This document shows, piece after piece, positions 25,575-36,471 of a stretch of 64,000 nucleotides of DNA; positions within the stretch are counted from its first letter, which is position 1, and each line of letters opens with the position of its first letter. Origin of the DNA: Acestrorhynchus altus (taxonomy: Eukaryota > Chordata > Actinopteri > Characiformes > Acestrorhynchidae); the NCBI GenBank assembly GCA_034509495.1, contig CM067522.1:12543028-12607027 (forward strand), in the 5' to 3' direction. The notes under the pieces were generated by a model that saw nothing but the letters and a program-made list of their open reading frames with translations, had not been told where the DNA came from and did not search any database. Made by a program: the position numbers and the translations under genes.

Positions 25575-25705
25575 CTCTGAGCATGGTGGCTGCAATGATG
25601 CAACACATGTGCTTGTCTTCACTCGGCTAGTGTTGGGGAGAGTCCTAATGGGGTTGGGTGGCACTACCAAATAAGGTTGGATAATTGGTAAATAAATAAA
25701 TAAAT
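25575..25705 (+). repeat. SINE tail fragment ending in (aaat)n
   Basis: 'catgtgcttgtcttcactcggctagtgttggggagag...ggataattggtaaataaataaat' matches the tail of the tRNA-derived SINE. Confidence 0.7.
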
Positions 25706-27389
25706 AGGGATAAAAATGTCTGTATAATATGCATTTCATATAATATCCATTTGGCATGTGTTAGTGGAAACAAGGGATAATTGGGGATCTAAAGCCTAAA
25801 GGAATTCTATTGCATTAATAAAGAGTGTTGCCACGATACCAGCACATGATCAGCAAAATGTAACACACCAATATCTTGAAACAAGTAACATCATTCTGGA
25901 ATTATTTCACACTTGAGACAATCAGTAGGAAACACACCTACTGTAAAAATCTATACCACTAGAATTTCAGGGAATAACTCACTGCTACTGTACACGACTG
26001 TGAGAATATGTATGAACCACATGGAGCAGCTCAGTTTACATGGCTGAAAATCTGCTTGAATGGTTTTAGAGTTTAAATTACAAGTACACTGTTTCTAAAC
26101 TGTGGAACTATTTCTTATTCATTTTTCTTTCCTCATTAATGAAGCTGTTAAATAAAGCATAAAGTCCAATTCAGCTGATTTTTATGGTTTTCACAGAGTG
26201 GCAATTTTGTCATGGCTCTGAAACCCTTCAAATGAAGAGTTTGAAATTTTTCAATCAGTGAGTGTTGTTATTTCAAGCTCATCATATTGCACTTGTGACA
26301 AAAATACTGCTTTTTGCTGCCATACAAGAACCTTGTATCTCTGTTTTCGACATATTTAATATCTGCCTGTTTACATTGTCAATGTCAAACTTTTAGGAAT
26401 TTTATGATGAATGGACCAATAGAAATGCTCCAAAATGACTTGGAATATTTTTTTTAATACATTGACTTCCATTGAGAGCAAAGAAGGTCCAATGAGAATA
26501 AAGAAGCTTTCCTTCTACTGCAAAGTTGTCATTTTGAAGGTTTGAGGTTTCTGTGTGGCGGCAACAATAAAAGAAATTTGACACAGGTTGGATAGAGGTG
26601 CTACGAAGGAATTCAATTTGCACAAGATGTGTGAAGTATGAAGAACCTTAAAATGGACTCTTTGGTCTTGCTTCTTCTATGGCATCAATTAAAGAACCGT
26701 TTGTAGCACCTTGTGTATGAGTGTATGGGGACTTGCCATAAGTACTGGTTTTCTGTATTGACAGAGTGTCTGACGTTGTATCACATCCCTAATAATAAAA
26801 GCCCAAAAATAAAATTCCCAGTCCTCCTGTTTATGATGCTCATGAGGGAACTCATTTCCATAGCAATGCACCTGAAACTGGAATTCTCATTGAAATGAAA
26901 ACTTTTCTTTTCTTTTCCCCCCTCAAAGGACGTAATCAGAGGCAACAGCTCTCAGCCATTTAAATATGTCAGAAAAGTCTTCGACGCCCCCAGTAATTTT
27001 TGACGGGATGCCATGGCCTTGAATCCATCACAAAGGATTGAGTCATTTAGCAAGACGCTGTAGGTATTCAAATGCTATTCAATTCAGCTTTCCTGCCTTT
27101 CAACCTCTCCCTCTCTCTCACTTTCTCTTTCCCACACATTTCAGCACCACAGCTGAGGACAGCTCCCTCAGTGCACATTTGTACTCTGCACAATGGTCAC
27201 ACTGAACAGTGAACTACATGCTGCAGTCATTAAGCTTGCAGGCACGGAAACTGCATAAACAGAACACGATATGTGGCTGTAATGTAATGAGATGCTCAGG
27301 TCTGGTCTTGTTCTTGATCCTTTATTTGATTGGCCATGAAGAGACTGGCAGCCCTACACCATGTCTTACGTACAAACAACTCTACATTA
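25706..27389. other. no gene recognised
   Basis: AT-rich noncoding DNA. No exon with splice signals and family resemblance was seen. A dispersed-repeat phrase 'catttacagtttgtaggctcttatccag' begins at about 27398. Confidence 0.5.
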
Positions 27390-27770
27390 CAAATGTTTAC
27401 ATTTACAGTTTGTAGGCTCTTATCCAGCGTGACATTAAAGTGACTCAGGAAGGAGAATGTGAGAATGTGAGCCTTGTTAGGAGCACAATGAGCTTTGTTA
27501 GGAGCCTTGTCTAAGAAATCCTAAACCAGGCATTGACTGTGCAATTTCAGCCTGATGTTAGTCCTGATGTGGTCAAACCAGCGCAAATTCAGATCAGATT
27601 GGCTGATGTGAGAGAGGGGAAGCGATTGATGATTTATTGGTCAAACAAGCTGCGAGTGAGCAGGGGCACGATTGCTCATCTACTCCATGAAAACAATAAA
27701 TAACAGTGACAAGGCAATATGCAGTATTGGGTAGACAACATTCATGCCTATATGATCTTTCATCTACCTC

Positions 27771-27885
27771 CTACACTGTTAAAAGTACAAGATCCTTTGA
27801 AAACTGAAGAGGAAGTGCTTCAAAGACCTGAACTGTAGAACCTCCAAAAATTCCTAAAGGATCTGGCACTTTTTACAGTGTAGAT
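27771..27885. mobile_element. about 115-bp palindromic mini-MITE
   Basis: The left 'ctacactgttaaaagtacaagatcctttg' is an inverted match to the right 'cctaaaggatctggcactttttacagtgtag'. The interior is nearly all stem, so the single strand could form a long hairpin. Related to the larger element at 54604-54960. Confidence 0.8.
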
Positions 27886-27956
27886 AGGCATGTGAAAATG
27901 ATTGTCAAGTTGCTATTCATACTCACAACATATATCTCTCTCTTTCTTTCCCTTGC

Positions 27957-27959
<3 letters not shown>

Positions 27960-28006
<47 letters not shown>

Positions 28007-28031
28007 TGTGTGTGTGTGTGTGTGTGTGTGT
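27960..28031. repeat. (GT)n microsatellite
   Basis: About 36 GT units with one interruption near 28006. Confidence 0.98.
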
Positions 28032-28079
28032 TTGAAAGAGACAGCATAAAGATAGGGCTACATTTTAATACGCAGTGTG

Positions 28080-28340
28080 AGAACTAGAGCAACATATCAA
28101 TACTTATATCAACTTTGAGATATAAGCAGTGCCATACGTGTGATATCATTTATCTTTATAAATAGTTTAAATAACATTCTGTTTCAATCTTGCGGAAAAC
28201 TTTATTTCGGCTCCCTTGCTCTGCTCCACCCCCTGCTCTCAGCTCCTCTGCTCTCCTCCGCCTTTCACACTTTCATGTACACACTATAGAGGGAGCATGA
28301 GAAGAAACGTATAAAGAAAAAATGAAGTACTTTTAATGTT
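28080..28340. repeat. dispersed 'gatata' repeat copy
   Basis: Contains 'catatcaatacttatatcaactttgagatataagcag' and 'aataacattctgtttcaatcttgcggaaaac', matching 8680-8990. Confidence 0.65.
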
Positions 28341-29371
28341 TTTAAATATAGTAAAAATGGAATAGGTATTTCATGGGGTGTCCAAATTATTAGGGGTCCA
28401 AGCACCGTAACAAGTGTATTTGCTCGCATCTTTTTCCATATTAGTTTTTTTTTTTTTTAACCAAAAATGTGTTGTGGAGAAGACACCATAAGCCACCCAG
28501 ATATGAAACTTGCAGAGGACATATTCTGTACAAAGTAAATCAGAAATCACATATATTGGCCAAGTGGCACTATAGAGCATCAGTTTCCTGAACCAGATAT
28601 AAACAGATATACAGTAGCTTTCTTTGCTTTAATCCGTGAAGAATTACAACTTCAACATTCAACAACCCTCATTGCAACTAAAATTCCACCCACAACGCCT
28701 GCATCATAATTAGCAAAATCAGCGTATAACTTGCACTAGTCTGAGATATTTCATCATACCCCAATAATATAGGATTCAAAATGTTTACAGGAGCCTGCAG
28801 ATTTCAAATGATCAAAAAAAGTCGAATATTTGTAAACAATATGGCTGCCATTAAATACCATTTAAATAAACACAACTGGCAACCTGTTGCATGATCTCCA
28901 TTCAATATTCAGTGTGTTATATCACCTGGAACTATAAATGACAGATTTCCCAATGTAATTCCCAGTATAATATCTAGTACAATTCCAGGTAAAGATGTCA
29001 GTACATTATGATGAAATAATAAGACGAAATCAACTTTAGTCTACTTTTGTGAGTGAAAGTGTATTTTGTACCTGATACTAAAAAGTGTAAAACACAGATC
29101 TTAAACATTACCCACAACATCCTTAGAAAGGCACAACATAACATAATACAGTGGTCACTGATTCTGCTCCAGAAGATCTACCATTTCTGCAGCCCTTAAC
29201 GTCAGCTCTAATCAACCCCTCCTGATCCACCTAATTACTACCTACACAAGTGCTTGATTAGCTTAATGGGGTGTGTGAGATGGTTGAAGGTTAAATCTTC
29301 AGGAAGGCAGATTTCCAGGAGGAGGGTCGAGGAGCACTTCAGTGGAAGACCAGAACAGAATAGCTCTTTAC
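28341..29371 (-). other. kcnt1 intron sequence, no further exon seen
   Basis: Downstream of the donor at 29371 I looked for a minus-strand exon encoding the VQVEFYVNENTF block expected next in KCNT channels and did not find it here or anywhere left of it in the window. Confidence 0.5.
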
Positions 29372-29528
29372 CTGTCGTCATTCTGAAAAGACTGATCTCC
29401 CAGCAGCAGGTCTCGAAAACGGTATCGTGGAGGTAGTGGGGGGACCTCGGAGTCCACATCGGCCATCTTCAGCGTGGAGATGTCCAGTATAACTCCACTG
29501 TTGCTGATGCTGTTCTTCTGGACTGCTT
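29372..29528 (-). CDS. kcnt1: KCNT-family (Slack/Slick) sodium-activated K+ channel, N-terminal exon (partial)
   Basis: KCNT proteins are large tetrameric plasma-membrane potassium channels opened by intracellular sodium. This exon encodes part of the cytoplasmic N-terminus, before the first membrane helix. On the minus strand it follows a consensus acceptor (ctgcag) and ends at the donor AG/gtaaag. It reads EAVQKNSISNSGVILDISTL, then [24 protein letters not shown] and DQSFQNDDR. The block is nearly identical to what I recall of KCNT1 ([20 protein letters not shown]) and KCNT2 ([13 protein letters not shown]). SFQNDDR and the upstream VILD-x-x-x-x-KM context favour KCNT1. Translation can start upstream in the exon at 35720, or at the internal ATG at 29466. 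The exon ends in phase 2 (AG), as needed for a following VQVEFY exon, which is outside the window. Confidence 0.9.
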
Positions 29529-30689
29529 CTGCAGACGGCCTGAGGTAAAGAGAGGTAGCAAGGTCAGGCTCAACAAGTAAAAATCCTCATCAGGAACAGC
29601 CAGGAAACTCGGTCTACCTAAGCTGTAAACCATAAACAGCAGTTTAGGGTCGAAATGTAAATCTCTGAACTCAATTTGACTGATTTGACTCAATAACGAT
29701 TCCTTTGGGAGGCAAACTAAGACTTTCTTCTGAGGGAGAACCAGAGCAGGATTTCTATATGTGTAGTGTGTAGTGCTGGGCTGTGTGAGCATTATATTCT
29801 CAACAATGGCCACTGCCTGACAGAGACATATGAGACTCAGTATTTGCTATGGTTGCTATTGATATATGATCCGTGCTATTGAACTGCATGACAACTTCAT
29901 TAAGGGCTGTGAATAGGGCCTGCTCAAACACACTCTGACTAAAATACAGATACTGGATAGTGGATCATAAACATTTTAAGAGAGTGTATTGCAGCACTTT
30001 TTCTTCCAGCTCTTTCACTCTTAAAGAAATGGTTCATTATCAAAATATAATTTACACCAAACCTAGTCTGTTGGCCAATACCTGTAAACCTTTAGTTTGT
30101 GCTGGAGTTATGAGACTAGACTGATATATTTTAAAGGCTATGTTAAATGGCATTCAGAGGCTTTACGCCAGCTGCCATTGAAACTGACTGTGATCCTGGG
30201 TTAGAAAGCCTAGAACATGACATGTCATACGTAAAAGTGTGGATGTTGGGTTCTCAGAGTTCCATTATATAAAAGAAACATTGATAATACTCTTGTCACC
30301 GACTGCGTGACGGAGACACTGTCCCTTGCAGCCTGTCCTGATTACAGGCTACCTGAAGCTGCTCAGGACAGTGCACCAGTGGATTAAACACAAGCAGCAC
30401 TCACTTGCTCAGGAAAAGAGAGAGCGTGAGGAGAAGAGGAAGAGCTGCTAAGGTGATTGTTTCACCTTAACACCTTCACAGGCTACATTTAGTCAGAGCT
30501 AGCCAGAGCAAGCAGGGTTGTCTTTGAAGTAGGGTTTTGTTATGTGCATAACAAATGGCAGGTTTGTGTGTGGGTCTCTGGGTTCTGCATGCATTCTCCA
30601 CTACTGTGACACCAGACAGAGATCCATGAAAAGCAGGAACATGGCAGTAGAACAATGTATCACAACTCCAGTCAGAAGCTGAGAAATCT
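29529..30689 (-). other. kcnt1 intron, no exon recognised
   Basis: No exon seen. A 114-codon minus-strand frame at 29469-29813 overlaps the true exon in the wrong frame and is not real. Confidence 0.5.
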
Positions 30690-31235
30690 TCCTGAAGGTC
30701 TTTTGCAGTCAAGGATTTGTCTTTCTAGCAATCCTATGAGCAGCTGTCTCTGAAAGGTTCCTTGGTCTTCCAGACCTTATCTTGACCTCCATTGTTCCTG
30801 TTAACCACCATTTCTTAATTACATTTCAAATTGAAAAAATGGTAACCTGAAAATGCTTTGGTATCTTTTTATGGCCTCCTCCTGCTTTGTTGGCCTTATC
30901 CATTTTCATTTTCAGAGTGCTAGGCAGCTGCTTAGAAGAACCCATGGCTTGGCATTACTCTGCCTTTCCTAACAATGACTGTGAAGAAACCATATCCCTG
31001 ACAGGCTAAATAAGGACTGAGACCTCTGTCAAAGTTACCTGAGAGCTCAAATCTCCTACTGTTCCCACACTTTTGCAAGGTATTCCTTTATTGCACTGTA
31101 ATATTGTACAAAATAATACACTAGTATTGCTGAATGTGTTGAAAAGTGTCTTTCATCTTTAACTTTAAGGATTTTGGAGATCTCCAACTTGTTTAACTGT
31201 TCAAAGTAACAGGAACTGTGACGACTGTATTGTAA
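30690..31235 (-). mobile_element. nonautonomous Tc1/mariner-like repeat
   Basis: The plus-strand text 'ccttggtcttccagaccttatcttgacctccattgttcctgttaaccacc' through 'gaaaagtgtctttcatctttaactttaaggattttggagatc' is a recognisable high-copy fish repeat, carrying the reversed N-terminal transposase region. A minus-strand AATAAA at 31087-31092 lies inside it. Confidence 0.6.
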
Positions 31236-31446
31236 GCAAGGCAATATATCACAGTTGGGGTTTAAACACAACACAAACTGATTTGCATTTGAACTATTAA
31301 CTAAAATATTCTATTGTATTTTGTGATTGCAAAATGTAATATTGCATTAGTCAAGACCCTGACTAGTATTATGTGACTTCTTACATAAACCACAGCACAC
31401 AGACTCTACACAGATTACTGAAGGCTGGAAGAACAGGATGGCGTAC

Positions 31447-31490
31447 CTGTCAGCAGGATTTGAGGAACGACGTGGAGGGGTCATACTCGC
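31447..31490 (-). CDS. candidate last exon of the Kelch gene, or cassette/poison exon of kcnt1
   Basis: The minus-strand segment has a good acceptor (tttttcttgcttcag, with a tandem agag allowing starts at 31492 or 31490) and a donor (ACAG/gtacgc) at 31447. Starting at 31490 after the phase-1 exon at 38455, it reads GEYDPSTSFLKSC then TGA, which resembles the start of a Kelch blade (GGYDGSTFL). Used instead within the kcnt1 leader (after 35690) it introduces the same stop, or with the 31492 acceptor a frameshift, so it would act as a poison or untranslated exon. Both readings are inference. A minus-strand AATAAA lies at 31087-31092. It could also be no exon. Confidence 0.35.
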
Positions 31491-31492
31491 CT

Positions 31493-32729
31493 CTGAAGCA
31501 AGAAAAAAAAGGAAAGTTTAGAGTTAATGTGCTTTACATCAGCACACAATTCCTCTCGGTAACTACAGCTAAACTGTTCATTCATGAATAAAAACAAATG
31601 GCAATAGGATAAAAGATCAGATCTAGTCTACACGTTCGGTCAGAGTGTTAGATCACAAAATGGCAAATCCATTTCCTCTCACGAACGCAGTCGCACTGAA
31701 GGAGAATTGTACAACATGTCTGCTTCCATCTCTGCCTATTCAAACATAAAGCCTGTGAATCACCTGTAATTAGCAGGTTGTCTGTTTCTTTCTTTCCTGT
31801 ACATCGTCTTCAGCAACAGTTAAAAGGACAGCCCGCTTCTTTGATAATCAAAGGTCATTTCACAAAGCGTGTTTAATAGACCACTTACCGTCATTTGTTC
31901 TAAAGCTCAACCTTAAGGCCAAGAAACATGGCTGAAGACTAATTGTCTCTGTTATTACGCCACCCCCATGACATTATGTACCCTGCCACACAGCTGCCGG
32001 CCTGTATCATCTAGAACATTGCCTTTATGGTCTCCTTCAAGTACCCTCAGGTGTGTGTGTGAGTGTGTGTGTGTGTGTGTGTGCGCGCACAGAACTATTA
32101 GTGTGTAAATTAGAGAGGAGTGGGTGGGTGTAGGGCAGGTTTAATGCCAAAAATGTAAACAAACGTGAAAAGCACCCTGTGGATCGTGTTCTTGCCCCGA
32201 GGGTAGACTCTGACAGTGGGGAAACCATCTGAAAAAACCCCTATATCAGAAATTCATAAACACCTACATGAGGAAAAAAGCTAACCCATGGGTGGTTAAC
32301 GCAAAATGTTTCAGAGACTCAAGCTTTAAACTCAATCTTTAAAGCTTTACATCAGTAAATACAATGTAAATGGAGAAGCTGTGAAGGGAAAAGCAGAGAT
32401 GGCATATCGGTATTGGGCTGACATCAGTAGATAATGCAGAATGAAATATGGGAGAGGGGATAAAAGAATGAAGCTGATTCAGTCCAGTATTACATCTAGT
32501 TAGGAATAGCTGGGAGACGTGATGTACTATTAGCTGTGTGTTAATATTCCCGCGGGACAGTCAGAGTAGTTTCAGCATAATGGGGAATTCTACTGATTAT
32601 TGAACAGCTCTACATAATTTAACAGGACATGTAAAAGATGTGAACAATTTCATTCAGATTTGGGAGCAAAATAATCCTTTTTAAAGACACTTGCTAATAA
32701 AGAAGTCTTCACAGTGGTGGTGACTGGAA
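31493..32729. other. no gene recognised; (GT)n at 32049-32088
   Basis: Intronic DNA between candidate exons, containing a (GT)n microsatellite. No coding exon was seen. Confidence 0.5.
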
Positions 32730-33040
32730 CTCCAAATTATGGCTGGGTGACATGGACAAAAAATCATATCCCAATATATTTTAGCTGGATGGAAATAAAT
32801 AATATACAATACATGATAGGAAAAATATAATATGAAAAAATATGTTCTTTTATTGACTATGTGTGTAAGAATGTGAGTTGGAGAGATGGCAGCACATTAG
32901 GAGCTGAGAGCAGGAGGTAGAGCAGAGCAAGTGCACAGAAACAATCCACAAGATTGAAACAGAACATTATTCAAAACCATTAAAACTCAATATAATTTTA
33001 TATTAATATAACATTGATATATCACTCAGCCCTACTCCAA
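32730..33040. repeat. dispersed 'gatata' repeat copy, reversed
   Basis: 'ggctgggtgacatggacaaaaaatcatatcccaatatatttt' and 'acaagattgaaacagaacattattcaaa' correspond (partly in reverse complement) to the copies at 8680 and 28080. Confidence 0.7.
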
Positions 33041-33179
33041 TCATAGCTTATGTTTGACATGTTACTGTTTTACCATTATTAACATTACATTTGAATGTTA
33101 TATTATACTGTAGGTTCACCCCTGGTGTTTGGATTGTAAATTAAATATATTAGCTATATTTGTGGCATCAAAAGTCTCA

Positions 33180-33480
33180 ACAATGAACCAGATCCGGGTC
33201 CGAGCCTCCTTTAAGCAAACCAAAAAACAACAGTGGCTAGATAAGTCTCCCTCAGGTTGAGTGGAACAAACCTTGGGAAGAACCAAGACTCAAAAGGAGA
33301 ACCTATCCTAGTCTGGTCGGTACCAGTAAACACATATCATATCAGAACAGAAACAAATATAGAATAATAGAGAAACAAAGGGCTATGACTAATGATGAGC
33401 TATGGCTGAGTTAGGAGAATGTGATGGGGGTGTAGGACACAATCTCAGAGTTACTGTGAAAGTCCAGCAGGTTAAACAGT
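33180..33480 (-). repeat. dispersed fish repeat, reversed copy
   Basis: 'tgagtggaacaaaccttgggaagaaccaagactcaaaaggagaacc' is the inverted counterpart of the 'gatgggttcccc...tcttgattcctctcaaggtttcttcc' phrase at 34040-34085. Confidence 0.6.
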
Positions 33481-33584
33481 CATGCTCAGTTATGTAATAC
33501 GTAGTGTGGCATGAGTGAATTAATGCAAGAATCCTGAGAAGGAGAGGATCACAAAATAAATAAACAGAAGGATATATTAAAAAA

Positions 33585-33900
33585 TTTAAATGTCCCGAGG
33601 GGTGGCATGGATTTTGGCCTCAATTCCAACCTGGGTCACTGTCTATGAGGAGCTTGGTGTGTTGTTCTCATGTCTGCATGGGTTTCCTCTGGGTACTCCA
33701 GTTTGTTCCTGCCTTCCAAAAACATATGTGGCAGGAGAACTGGGCATGTTGAGTTACCCCAAAGTGCTTACTGTGTGTGACTGTTACTATTGTGTGTGGT
33801 ACCCAGCAATGGATTGGCTCAATGATTCTGGGACCCATCATCACCTTGACCAAGATGAAGTGGCTAAGAAGATGGATGGAAATAAGATGATTACAGTGAA
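33585..33900 (+). mobile_element. diverged RTE-tailed SINE/LINE 3' end
   Basis: 'tgtctgcatgggtttcctctgggtactccagtttg...tggcaggagaactgggcatgttgagttac...gaagatggatgga' matches the better-preserved copy at 56470-56795. Confidence 0.75.
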
Positions 33901-33979
33901 TAAAGCAAAGTGTGACATACTGTTATGTATTAATAAACCCTCAATACTTTAATAACTCATACTGTAATACCTCATAACT

Positions 33980-34190
33980 CATGACCTGCACCTACATTAG
34001 CCATTGCACTCATAGTTCTCTGGTCTTGAACAGAGGAGGATGGGTTCCCCTTGTGAGTCTTGATTCCTCTCAAGGTTTCTTCCTGCCAATCTTTCCACTT
34101 TCACATTTGTCTTGCTCAAAAGAGGTTCAGTCCTGGATCTCTGTAAAGCTGCGTTGAGATCATTTCATTGTAAAAATAAATTTTAATTGA
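33980..34190 (+). repeat. dispersed fish retroelement tail
   Basis: 'cagaggaggatgggttccccttgtgagtcttgattcctctcaaggtttcttcctgcc', then 'ctgtaaagctgcgttgagatcatttcattgtaaaaataaa', a common teleost repeat tail ending in an A-rich stretch. Confidence 0.6.
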
Positions 34191-34315
34191 ATTAAATTAA
34201 TAATAAATATTATGATGTCATGTCAGGTCAGTCCAGCTTAATTTGTTTGATTAAATTTGTTTGCGGAATAATAGAGCATCCAGGAAGAACTCTTTCATTT
34301 GGAAAACTGTTCTGT

Positions 34316-35110
34316 AACCAAGTCATTACCAGTGATGTATGTTTGATCACATGAACAGGATCTACTGGGATCTAATGGGATGAACTTCCGCCAGCTTGTT
34401 CTACAGTGTGAATGTGGTTGGATGGTGATGATACATGTCAATTTGTACACACAAGTGATGATGCACGCCATTTGTAAATGTTATGACATTGTCTACCTGA
34501 TAATTTCTTCTAATATTCTTCCCTTTTGGAAGGGAATTATATCCATAATATCCTTTAATAAGCATAGCATGACATTTTATGATGCAATTTATTACAATAA
34601 CAATAATTATCATCCTATTGGTCAATACTTCTCTGAAAATCCAAATGTACATTGTATTTTTCACATTATATATTGTATTGTACATCTGCTCTGTAAGCAA
34701 ACCATTACCAGTTATGTTTGTTTGATCACATGAACAGGATGTACTGGGATCTGCTGGGATGCACTACTGCCAGTTGACACAGTCATTTCTTCTATTTTAA
34801 TATTCTTATATGTTTGCATAAACTGACAAAATATGCTTATGAGTATGAGATAGTGTAATGACATTTATTACAATAACATAAATTATCATCCTATTGCTCA
34901 GCCCTGTTTACATGTCTGAAATCCAAATCCAGATTTCATTTCATTTTTTTTATATCATATATTGTATCGTTCATCTGCTCTGTATCCAAACCCTTACCAA
35001 ATCATAACAGTATGTAACAGTATGTACTGGGATCTGCTGGGATGAACTGCTGGCAACTTGCTCTACAGTATTGATGTGGTTGGCTGGTGATGAGGCACGC
35101 CAATTTGCAC
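34316..35110. repeat. three tandem copies of an about 290-380 bp unit
   Basis: Units begin near 34316, 34695 and 34985. Each has 'accagt.atgt.tgtttgatcacatgaacaggat.tactgggatct' followed by 'gggatg.actnctgccag' and an AT-rich 'ttacaataacaataattatcatcctattgg' segment. The third is partial and more diverged. No coding sense. Confidence 0.8.
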
Positions 35111-35619
35111 ACTTTACAACGTTGTCTACACGACCATTTCTTCTCTTTTAATATTCTTCTATCTTTATAGAAACTGACAAAATCCACATTTTCCTCAAAT
35201 ATGCACTGCATGGCACACTGTAATTTATCACAATTACAAGAATTATTTATATAAATATATTGGCCAATGCTTTCAATGCTGGTGTGGTATGACCTGAAGA
35301 AAATTGAAATCATATATATTTAAAAAACAAAAACAAAAAAAAAACAATAGTGCAAAATGACATCATTTAAATCAAATTCCCAGGGATGTTTCCTGGAAGC
35401 CATCAGCCAATGATGATCTAATATTCATAATTAGCTCAGTCCTAATGAGTTAATTGGTCAGTCAGGAGAGGACCTGGCTTGCACGTCTGTATGGAAAGTC
35501 AGCAGCTGCAAAACCACCACTTTGTCACTTTTGACCTTAAATCTGACCGTTTTGGAGTAAAATAACAGTGGATAGAAGAGTGCATTTCACACTAAAGGCC
35601 ATGACACCACTGCCACCCC

Positions 35620-36320
35620 ATGCACACAACGTTCCTCCCAGTAAAGCGCGCAGACGCGCGTTTTGAAGGCAGACGCAGCTCTTTTTTACCTGGTTGTGAC
35701 TGAGTGCGCGGTCCCATCATTGTAAATCAACGTCGTGCTGGCGAGCCAGGCGCCACACATCTTCCCAAAAAAAGCCCGAGTCAAGGGTCCTCTGAGGACG
35801 CTGATGTCCTCCTGACAGCTCCGTCCACCATGGACAGTGTCCTCAGAGGGCAGCGCGCCCGGAGACACCTACCGCTGCGTGCAGCCCACTGAGCATCTTC
35901 TCGGTCAGTGAGTGAAGTGAGTCCAGCACACCACCCACTGCGAGGCTATGAATGAACCTCTCCCCCCCTCATCTCATCCCATCTGGGGCAGGTTCCCGAG
36001 GGGCAAATGCTCGTGGACAGCAGACATCCTCTCCAGAAACCTCCCAGAGCTGTCTGTCAATAACAGAAACGTGCTGGACAACGTAAATAAGCTCTTCCCT
36101 GTGTCTGCTCACCTCTGCATGAGTGGCGTTATTATTTATTTATTCTTTCAACCCCACCCCTATTGCGCATTCCCCGCCCACTTCGCTCCAAACGACCAAT
36201 CGGCAGCGCGCCGCACTACAACGCCAACTGCTACCCAATCACAGCGCAGGATGCGAGCCGCTGCCAGCCAATCCTATCTCACTAAGGCGGGACTTATCAT
36301 AAAACAGGTGCGAAAACAAA
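35620..36320 (-). promoter_or_regulatory. CpG-rich promoter region with three CCAAT boxes
   Basis: CpG density and GC content are much higher than in the flanks. The plus strand carries CCAAT at 36196-36200, 36235-36239 and 36268-36272, spaced 39 and 33 bp, an arrangement typical of NF-Y-bound promoters, which work in either orientation. The minus-strand first exon of kcnt1 ends at 35690 inside the same region, so this is most simply its upstream promoter. A transcript running the other way is also possible. Confidence 0.6.
35690..35720 (-). CDS. kcnt1: candidate upstream first coding exon of kcnt1 (partial)
   Basis: Minus strand: an in-frame TGA, then TTT ACA, then ATG ATG, encoding MMGPRTQSQP plus one G, then the donor gtaaaa. 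The single leftover G joins the acceptor at 29528 to give GAA, in the frame of the conserved [15 protein letters not shown] exon without a stop. The predicted N-terminus is therefore MMGPRTQSQP followed by EAVQKNSISN. The upstream stop decides the start codon. The exon sits in a CpG-rich island, which supports a promoter nearby. The intron to 29528 would be about 6.2 kb. This ten-residue head is not one I recognise from mammals, so the exon rests on splice phase, start context and island location. Confidence 0.6.
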
Positions 36321-36471
36321 CAGTGAAAGTGGTAGAAGCTGCTCCTTATCTCTGGAGGCACATCGCTACTGCTTTAAAGCTTACAGCGCCATCTACTGGA
36401 CCACCTTGAAAAAGCCCTTAGCATAGGCATGACCTTATAGACAGCCTACAGTCCACCACGAATATTAGCTC

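Noticed and set aside
29469..29813. 114-codon minus-strand frame
   Set aside because: Overlaps the kcnt1 exon in the wrong frame and continues into intron.
33590..33952. 120-codon plus-strand frame
   Set aside because: Runs through the RTE-tailed repeat; no family resemblance.
35948..36409. 153-codon plus-strand open frame, the longest in the window
   Set aside because: It lies in the CpG island, covers the CCAAT boxes and resembles no family; GC-rich DNA has few stops. Kept only as promoter sequence.
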